From positions 1-5,092 of the forward strand of contig JAJCYN010000342.1 of the NCBI GenBank assembly GCA_029262915.1: a stretch of DNA of 5,092 nucleotides, given 5' to 3'. A model generated the notes under the pieces. It worked only from the letters and a program-made list of their open reading frames with translations, was not told the DNA's origin and did not search any database. Source of the DNA: Flavobacteriales bacterium. Its GTDB lineage: Bacteria > Bacteroidota > Bacteroidia > Flavobacteriales_E > Vicingaceae. The position numbers and the translations under genes were made by a program. This document shows positions 1-5,092 of the stretch, piece after piece. The stretch's first letter is position 1. Each line of letters starts with the position of its first letter.

Positions 1-70
1 GTATTGTATGTTTATATTTTCTAGCATTTAATTAATTCATATATTAGTTGGTTAATAAAAAAGTATCAAA
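1..70 (+). other. AT-rich leader upstream of the M48 gene, no gene seen
   Basis: This short stretch holds no open frame and no hairpin that I can support. The 15 bases before the ATG at 71 are almost all A and T, with no GGAGG-like site. That is typical of Bacteroidota genes, where an A-rich leader often replaces a Shine-Dalgarno sequence. A promoter for the downstream gene could lie here or just left of the window. I see only partial matches to the Bacteroidota -7 element, with no -33 TTG at a fitting distance inside the window, so no promoter is called. Confidence 0.4.
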
Positions 71-2149
71 ATGAAGAACCTATTATTTACCCTTATTTTT
101 TTTCCACTATTTTGCTTGGCTCAAGACGAAATTGGATACAAAAAATTACATAGTGATACTTTAACTGAAAGATTAAAAATTGAAATACCAGTTTTAAGAG
201 ATCATATTTACTCAGGGATACCTAGTTATTCTAAAAAAGGTAAATACGAAAAAATGACATTCCATTTTGCAGATGAAATGGCCTATAATATTTCTAATCT
301 TCTAACTAATGGATACGTATATGATGATTGGAATTTATTAGAAAATTATGTTAATCAAATTCTTTATAAAATAATGCCTGTAGAATTGAAAGAAGATACT
401 ACAATACATGCTTATTTATATAAGAATGGTAGCTTAAATGCATTCATGACTCCCTCTGGACAATTTTTTATTCACATTGGTCTGATTAGTAGGTGTAATG
501 ACGAATCTACTTTAGCTGCTGTTTTAGCTCATGAGTTAGCACATTATTATAAAAAACATTCTTTAGAATCTTATATTCAATATAAGTTAGGGAACTTTAA
601 TAATGGACTTTTCGGTAATGATGGGAAAAGCAATCGGTTTTCCGTTAAACACGAACTAGAAGCAGATTCACTATCTATGGTTTGGATAGGAAATTCCAAT
701 TATTCTCTGTTGGGAGTATTAAAAAGTTTAAAAATGATTGAGAACGAGGAAAAAAGGTACGTTAGTCGACTTGAAGATTATTGGAAACTTAAAGGTGAAG
801 CCCATCCATTATCAGATCAAAGATTGGATATGTTTAAACGTTTTTATAAGAAGAATAAACGAATTGACACCAAAATATTTCTTGTTAGTGAAAAACAATT
901 CAATAACTATAAGACAACTGCTAGGGAGGAGTCCTTAAGGTTTTTACTTGAGGAAATAAAATATTATGACTGTTTAGAACTCGCTTTTAAATTCCATTTA
1001 ATGGATCCTGATAATTCAATTTATGTATATTACTTAATGGAATCAATAAGAAGATTGAGTTATGTTGATAATGATCTTTGGAATGAAAATTTCATTACTA
1101 ATAGATACTATGACACCCTAAGAGTTAATGGTGTAAGAAGAAAAAGAAAGGTAAAAAGAGGCATTTTTGAAAAACTAGACTTTGGATTACTTCCTATTAC
1201 TCAGGAAGAAGCAAAATATATTAAAGCTAAATTCTATTGGCAAGGTGAACAAAAATTCAAAACATATAATGAGGCTTTTGAATTTTATAGCAGACTTGGA
1301 AAAGCACTAGAATGTAATGAATGTATCTTATCAAATGCATTAAGCATAACCAATAAAAAAAATGTTAAAATCAGGAATGATCTTTTAAAACAGTATTTAT
1401 CAAAAAACAATATTCTTTATCGAAAATATGCTAATGATCTATTGAAAGGAACTATAATTAAAAATCTATCAAACCAAAAACTTTTAGTTTTTAATGAGTT
1501 TCAAGTTGGGGTTAGACAAGGTAACGATGAAATTCCTATAAGAAAACTTAAAAAAGACACTAATGATATACTACATAATATATTTGACAGTATAAAAGCG
1601 TTTACACCAAATAGAACTTTATTATACATACCCGATTTAAAAGATAATAATTTAACAGAATACAAGCTATTGACTACTTTAGAGTATTTCACTTTTATAT
1701 CAACTCTTTACATAGGGGAAGAAGAGAAAAGCTTAAGAAGACCAAAAAATGTTCGCATAAAGCTTCATATTTTAGACCCGAGATATATTGCTTTATTTCA
1801 CAAATACGGAGTAAATGAAATTGAATTTGTAAATTGTATGTTTACAGAATCTCAAAAAGTAGTTAATACTTTGGATGAATATAAATCCATAATAAACACT
1901 AGTTTTCAAGAAGTTTTTACCAAAACAAAAAATACGAAATCAATTTTTGTTATAATTACAAGTCTAAGAGAGATCCAGGATAAAAGAATGCAAATTAGAG
2001 CAATTGGGCATGAAGCGTCTATTAAATTTAAAGAAGCTAGCTATAAATATATAATTGATGAAATCAAACATAAAATTAAATATAAAGAGAAAGTTGCTTT
2101 TGATATTGACACTAGGGATGAGAGAGAAATGTTAATAAGGAAGAAATAA
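71..2149 (+). CDS. Exported M48-family zinc metallopeptidase with a long unrecognised C-terminal region
   Basis: This is a predicted secreted or periplasmic zinc endopeptidase of the M48 (Ste24/HtpX/BepA-like) family. Residues 1-17 form a signal peptide (Lys2, hydrophobic core, cleavage likely after Ala17 in CLA-QDE). Cys15 follows Phe, so there is no proper lipobox. The catalytic core is complete: NAF at 123-125 and the IHIGLI strand at 134-139, then HELAH at 154-158 (zinc ligands His154 and His158, catalytic Glu155). Glu195 in HELEAD (194-199) is the likely third ligand, followed by the conserved Asp199. HPL at 245-247 matches the family's later conserved His. No membrane helix follows the signal peptide, which fits soluble BepA-like members better than HtpX or Ste24. 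Residues from about 265 to 692 match nothing I recognise. They are Lys-rich and include a basic cluster, RRKRKVKR, at 356-363. At 692 residues the protein is well above E. coli BepA (about 490). The A-rich leader and signal peptide support this ATG. The gene converges on the TPR gene and is more AT-rich than gyrA. The family call is firm; the substrate is unknown, and protein quality control in the envelope is only a guess from relatives. Confidence 0.93.
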   Translation: MKNLLFTLIFFPLFCLAQDEIGYKKLHSDTLTERLKIEIPVLRDHIYSGIPSYSKKGKYEKMTFHFADEMAYNISNLLTNGYVYDDWNLLENYVNQILYKIMPVELKEDTTIHAYLYKNGSLNAFMTPSGQFFIHIGLISRCNDESTLAAVLAHELAHYYKKHSLESYIQYKLGNFNNGLFGNDGKSNRFSVKHELEADSLSMVWIGNSNYSLLGVLKSLKMIENEEKRYVSRLEDYWKLKGEAHPLSDQRLDMFKRFYKKNKRIDTKIFLVSEKQFNNYKTTAREESLRFLLEEIKYYDCLELAFKFHLMDPDNSIYVYYLMESIRRLSYVDNDLWNENFITNRYYDTLRVNGVRRKRKVKRGIFEKLDFGLLPITQEEAKYIKAKFYWQGEQKFKTYNEAFEFYSRLGKALECNECILSNALSITNKKNVKIRNDLLKQYLSKNNILYRKYANDLLKGTIIKNLSNQKLLVFNEFQVGVRQGNDEIPIRKLKKDTNDILHNIFDSIKAFTPNRTLLYIPDLKDNNLTEYKLLTTLEYFTFISTLYIGEEEKSLRRPKNVRIKLHILDPRYIALFHKYGVNEIEFVNCMFTESQKVVNTLDEYKSIINTSFQEVFTKTKNTKSIFVIITSLREIQDKRMQIRAIGHEASIKFKEASYKYIIDEIKHKIKYKEKVAFDIDTRDEREMLIRKK

Positions 2150-2160
2150 CAGGTCATCTA

Positions 2161-2190
2161 AACAAAAAAGGGAGTTCGAATTGAACTCCC
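2161..2190 (-). terminator. Intrinsic terminator of the gyrA-TPR unit
   Basis: An 8-bp perfect stem pairs 2170-2177 (GGGAGTTC) with 2183-2190 (GAACTCCC) around a 5-base loop. Read on the minus strand, the stem is followed directly by TTTTTTGTTT, the classic U-tract of a rho-independent terminator. It begins 13 bases after the TPR stop codon. On the plus strand the stem lies 20 bases past the M48 stop but is followed only by CTATTTCTAC, a weak U-tract. It may therefore also slow transcription from the left, though less efficiently. No other terminator is visible between the two convergent genes. Confidence 0.85.
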
Positions 2191-2203
2191 CTATTTCTAC
2201 AGT

Positions 2204-3472
2204 TTATTCAAATTTAGCTCTTATTTCTTTCGCCTTATCATACTCTCCAGTATGTGTATAAAGTTTAATTAACATATTTCCTGCACCTGCATCTCCAGGC
2301 TTAGTTTTATGAGCAATTTCTACAAAAGGAACAGCACTTTCAAAATCTTTTTTTGCTGCAGCCTTTAACGCATCATATTTTTTTGTTTCACTTAATGACA
2401 GTTTATTGGATTCATTAATTCTATCTGCACCAGAATTAAAGTAGAAAGCACCTAAGTTAAATGCTGCATCATAATAATCTGGTTTTACCTCTAAAGCTTT
2501 TTTATAATCTGTAATTGCTTTCTCTTCTTCTTTTAAGTTTTCATAAACCGTTCCTCTAGCAAAATATAAGACTGCATTACTAGGATCATTAGTGATCGCT
2601 GTATTTAAATTAGTTAAGGCTTCTTCGTGTTTGCCAGACTGTAAAAAACCTTCTAGTTCTTCAACAATCAGATTATTATTATCTGGATAAGCTTTTCTAC
2701 CTTTAGTAATATATTCTGCAGCTTTTTCTTTGTTTCCTTCATTTTTATAGATTCTCGACATTGATCTGTATAAATCTGGTCCTGCACCATCAATATTGTA
2801 TTTCATCATAATCAATGCATCATACAATTGTTTCGCAGCTTCAAAATCTTCACCATATTCAGATGCTAAAGCAGTGTTATACATCACCATTGTATCCATT
2901 TTTCCACCCATCTGACTTAAAAGCATCGATTTACCAAAACTTTCTTGAGCCCCTTTATAATCTTTCTTTCCAAACTTTCCTATACCATCATTAGCATACT
3001 CTCCTGCTAAACCAGGAAATTTTCTTCCCATTATATCAGCGGTGTACATTTCATCATCTACTTTTGGTTTACTTTGTAAAGCTGTAAAGAATTTCATCAT
3101 ATCAGATCCATCTTCTTTTTGTAAATCCAATTTTTTTAATTCTGGATCTTCAAAATTTAATACTAATGCTTTTAGATAAGAGTCTGTACACTTTTCTAAC
3201 GCATCCGCATCAATCGCTTTACACACTGCATCTTTACTGGCTATTATGTTATAGTAAAGATTACCTCTATAATACCAAGTTTTTGCCCAAGATTTGGTTT
3301 GATCATGTTCTATCGCTGAGTTGATAGCCTCAACACCACTCGCCAATTCTTTACATTTACCCGATCTAGAAAATGCTTTATTGTAATTATAAGCACTAAC
3401 AACTTTATTTTTTTGTGAATAAACTACCGATGTAGTAACAACAGCAGCTAATATTAAAATATATTTTTTCAT
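2204..3472 (-). CDS. Exported tetratricopeptide repeat (TPR) protein encoded just downstream of gyrA
   Basis: This is a predicted periplasmic TPR scaffold protein of unknown partner. Residues 1-19 are a signal peptide (Lys2-Lys3, hydrophobic core, likely cleavage in VYS-Q after Ser19), with no lipobox. TPR-like helix pairs can be followed by their A/G/Y/A pattern. Weaker ones lie near 63-75, 157-190 and 194-226; clearer ones near 233-263, 267-297 and 299-331. The best match is 299-331, which ends in ALEVKPDY. A further repeat starting near 333 appears split by an insert (about 346-373) and resumes with FESAVPF at 377. A last one covers about 395-421. Three Cys (40, 84, 95) sit in the N-terminal part. 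No enzyme motif is seen. The ATG at 3472 follows an A-rich leader and starts the signal peptide, so the start is well supported. Only 28 bp separate it from the gyrA stop, with no terminator or recognisable promoter between, so it is probably transcribed with gyrA and ends at the hairpin at 2161-2190. TPR domains bind proteins; the actual role cannot be told from sequence. Confidence 0.93.
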   Translation of the reverse strand: MKKYILILAAVVTTSVVYSQKNKVVSAYNYNKAFSRSGKCKELASGVEAINSAIEHDQTKSWAKTWYYRGNLYYNIIASKDAVCKAIDADALEKCTDSYLKALVLNFEDPELKKLDLQKEDGSDMMKFFTALQSKPKVDDEMYTADIMGRKFPGLAGEYANDGIGKFGKKDYKGAQESFGKSMLLSQMGGKMDTMVMYNTALASEYGEDFEAAKQLYDALIMMKYNIDGAGPDLYRSMSRIYKNEGNKEKAAEYITKGRKAYPDNNNLIVEELEGFLQSGKHEEALTNLNTAITNDPSNAVLYFARGTVYENLKEEEKAITDYKKALEVKPDYYDAAFNLGAFYFNSGADRINESNKLSLSETKKYDALKAAAKKDFESAVPFVEIAHKTKPGDAGAGNMLIKLYTHTGEYDKAKEIRAKFE

Positions 3473-3500
3473 TCTTTTTTATTTTAAAGTGATAAAATTA

Positions 3501-5092
3501 CTAATCTTCGTTGTTGTTATCAACATCCTTGCCATTATCGGTAGTTTCATCTTCATTTGAAGAATCACTTTCTTCAGTTGGTTCTATTTCTTCTGTATCT
3601 CCAGTTTCAGTAACTTCATTAACTATCGGGTTACCATCCTCATCTAAAACTACCGCATCTTCCTCTTCTTCGGTTCTTTCCACTTTAGCAACGGCTGCAA
3701 TTTGATCATCTCCTTTTAAGTTAATTAAACGAACACCTTGTGTTGCTCGTCCCATTACTCTTAAATCTTCAACTGCCAAACGAATAATAATTCCAGATTT
3801 ATTAATAATCATCAAATCATCATTGTCAGTTACATTCTTAATGGCAATTAACTGTCCTGTTTTTTCTGTTATGTTTAATGTTTTAACACCTTTACCACCT
3901 CTGTTTGTTACACGGTAATCTTCGATATCAGAACGTTTTCCGTAACCATTCTCAGAAACAACTAATACATTAGCATCATCAGTATCAGGAATGGTAATCA
4001 TTCCTATTACAGCATCTTTATCATCAGCTAATCTAATCCCTCTAACACCAGAAGCATTTCTACCCATTGGCCTAGTTTTCTTTTCGTTAAAACGAATTGC
4101 TTTACCAGATTTAAGTGCCATTAATATTTCATCAGAACCGGTTGTTAATTTAGCCTCTAACAATTCATCTCCTTCTTTAATTGTAATGGCATTAATCCCG
4201 TTTACTCTAGGTCTTGAGTAAGCTGCTAATGCCGTTTTCTTAACGGTACCCTTTTTTGTACACATTATAATGTAATACTGATCTACCAATTCATCTAATC
4301 CTTCAGCAAAACCATTGTCAATATCTTCTTGTGTTGCTGGTCGTTTTAAATATGACTCATCCTTAATATCTTTAACATTGATATAAGCTAATACCTTATC
4401 ATCTGGTTCAATGTTAATTAAATTTTGAATTGCTCTTCCTTTGGCTTGTTTTGTTCCTTCAGGTATTTCAAATACTCTCATCCAGAAACATTTACCTTTT
4501 TCTGTAAATACTAGTAAATAATTGTGTGTCGTAGCTACAAATAATTGTTCTAAGAAATCTTCATCTCTTGTTGCAGTTCCTTTAGAACCAACCCCTCCTC
4601 TATTCTGCAATCGGTACTCCGACAATGAAGTACGTTTCATATACCCCAAATGGGATATTGTTACCACAACTGTTTCATCCGGAATCATAACTTCTATACT
4701 AAAGTCTCCTCCAGCATATTCTATTACACTTCTTCTTTCATCACCATATTTATCTCTTACTTCAATCAATTCATCTTTAATAATTTGCATTCTTCGAGGC
4801 TCATTGGCTAAAATATCTTTCAAATCTTCTATCGTTTTCATTAACTGCTCAAACTCAGCCCTTAATTTGTCTTGCTCTAAACCTGTCAATTGCCTTAAAC
4901 GCATTTCAACAATAGCTCGAGATTGAATGTCACTTAATTTAAAACGTTCTATTAATTTCTCTCTTGCTTCGTCTGGGCTTTTTGAAGCTCTAATTAATTT
5001 AATAACTTCGTCAATATTGTCAGAAGCAATAATTAATCCTTCTAAGATATGTGCCCTTTCTTCTGCTTTTCTTAATTCGTATTTCGTTCTTC
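3501..5092 (-). CDS. gyrA: DNA gyrase subunit A, C-terminal part (5' end beyond the window)
   Basis: GyrA breaks and rejoins DNA in the A2B2 gyrase, which introduces negative supercoils using ATP hydrolysed by GyrB. The frame is open to the right edge, giving 529 complete codons plus two bases; roughly 330-360 N-terminal residues, with the catalytic Tyr and quinolone-resistance region, lie outside. Numbering the visible residues from the edge, 1-135 are the end of the breakage-reunion domain: ELRKAEERAHILEGL and RLRQLTGLE are GyrA hallmarks, followed by the coiled-coil arm. Residues 140-472 make the six-bladed DNA-wrapping domain, each blade recognisable by its GY/GK-K-R or RG-G turns. The GyrA-box position in blade 1 reads QNRGGVG (162-168) instead of QRRGGKG, and blade 5 has TNRGGKG (395-401). 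About 20 residues near 249-268, between blades 2 and 3, are absent from E. coli GyrA as I recall it. Residues 473-529 are an acidic tail (25 Asp/Glu of 57). The full six-blade domain favours GyrA over ParC. The internal Met at 4904 is not the start, since conserved GyrA sequence continues upstream of it. The TPR gene follows after 28 bp. Confidence 0.98.
   Translation of the reverse strand, partial: RTKYELRKAEERAHILEGLIIASDNIDEVIKLIRASKSPDEAREKLIERFKLSDIQSRAIVEMRLRQLTGLEQDKLRAEFEQLMKTIEDLKDILANEPRRMQIIKDELIEVRDKYGDERRSVIEYAGGDFSIEVMIPDETVVVTISHLGYMKRTSLSEYRLQNRGGVGSKGTATRDEDFLEQLFVATTHNYLLVFTEKGKCFWMRVFEIPEGTKQAKGRAIQNLINIEPDDKVLAYINVKDIKDESYLKRPATQEDIDNGFAEGLDELVDQYYIIMCTKKGTVKKTALAAYSRPRVNGINAITIKEGDELLEAKLTTGSDEILMALKSGKAIRFNEKKTRPMGRNASGVRGIRLADDKDAVIGMITIPDTDDANVLVVSENGYGKRSDIEDYRVTNRGGKGVKTLNITEKTGQLIAIKNVTDNDDLMIINKSGIIIRLAVEDLRVMGRATQGVRLINLKGDDQIAAVAKVERTEEEEDAVVLDEDGNPIVNEVTETGDTEEIEPTEESDSSNEDETTDNGKDVDNNNED

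Noticed and set aside
7..20. TATGTTTA and TATATTTT as Bacteroidota -7 promoter elements (TAnnTTTG)
   Set aside because: Both miss the final G, and no TTG lies at a fitting distance upstream within the window; such matches are expected by chance in AT-rich DNA.
71..124. Lipoprotein signal at Cys15 of the M48 protein
   Set aside because: The residue before the Cys is Phe, not Gly, Ala or Ser, so the lipobox rule fails; cleavage by signal peptidase I after Ala17 fits better.
738..938. A 66-codon open frame in another plus-strand frame, inside the M48 gene
   Set aside because: It overlaps the M48 coding sequence just after the zinc-site motifs and spans the HPL motif; no domain or leader supports it.
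1501..1692. A 63-codon minus-strand open frame inside the M48 gene
   Set aside because: It is hydrophobic by translation, but antisense to an AT-rich coding region where chance hydrophobic frames are common; no start context.
3511..3705. A Ser-rich plus-strand open frame
   Set aside because: It is the antisense of the acidic Glu/Asp codons (GAA, GAT, GAG) in the GyrA tail, which read as TTC/TCT/TCA runs; this is low complexity, not a gene.
3991..4221. A 76-codon plus-strand open frame
   Set aside because: It is antisense to blades 3-5 of GyrA, with no independent support.
4902..4904. ATG as a possible start of the gyrase-related gene
   Set aside because: The frame stays open to the window edge and the upstream 62 codons encode conserved GyrA sequence (AEERAHILEGL), so this is an internal Met.
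4522..4926. A 134-codon open frame on the plus strand
   Set aside because: It lies wholly antisense to conserved gyrA codons, has no recognisable protein features, and is explained by the codon bias of the gene on the other strand.
3501..5092. Topoisomerase IV subunit A (ParC) instead of GyrA
   Set aside because: Six wrapping-domain blades and GyrA-box-like heptads are present, and the alignment I can recall is to E. coli GyrA along the whole visible length.

Overview
The window looks like the chromosome of a low-GC member of the Bacteroidota, most likely class Flavobacteriia. The reasons are the AT-rich DNA, the A-rich leaders without a clear Shine-Dalgarno site before both visible start codons, signal peptides ending in Ala-Gln or Ser-Gln, and a gyrase A subunit followed at once by an exported TPR protein. 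The genus cannot be named from what is here.

Layout: bases 1-70 are an AT-rich leader with no gene. Bases 71-2149 (+) encode a 692-residue exported M48-family zinc metallopeptidase with all the expected catalytic motifs and a C-terminal region of about 430 residues that I do not recognise. Bases 2150-2203 separate two convergent genes and hold a clear intrinsic terminator that works best for the minus strand. Bases 2204-3472 (-) encode a 422-residue exported tetratricopeptide repeat protein. Bases 3501-5092 (-) are the 3' part of gyrA, running off the right edge. What is visible is the end of the breakage-reunion domain, the six-bladed DNA-wrapping domain and an acidic tail.

Reading right to left, gyrA and the TPR gene form an apparent two-gene transcription unit: a 28-bp gap, no terminator between them, and a shared terminator at 2161-2190. 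The M48 gene stands alone and converges on this unit. It is visibly more AT-rich than gyrA. Gyrase supercoils DNA in the cytoplasm, while the TPR protein and the peptidase are predicted to be exported, so the window shows no obvious joint pathway.

This is mostly ordinary housekeeping and envelope-protein DNA. I found no mobile element, CRISPR array, RNA gene or defence system. The points most worth a second look are the unknown C-terminal half of the M48 protein, the altered GyrA-box in blade 1 with a second box-like heptad in blade 5, and an apparent insertion between blades 2 and 3 of GyrA.
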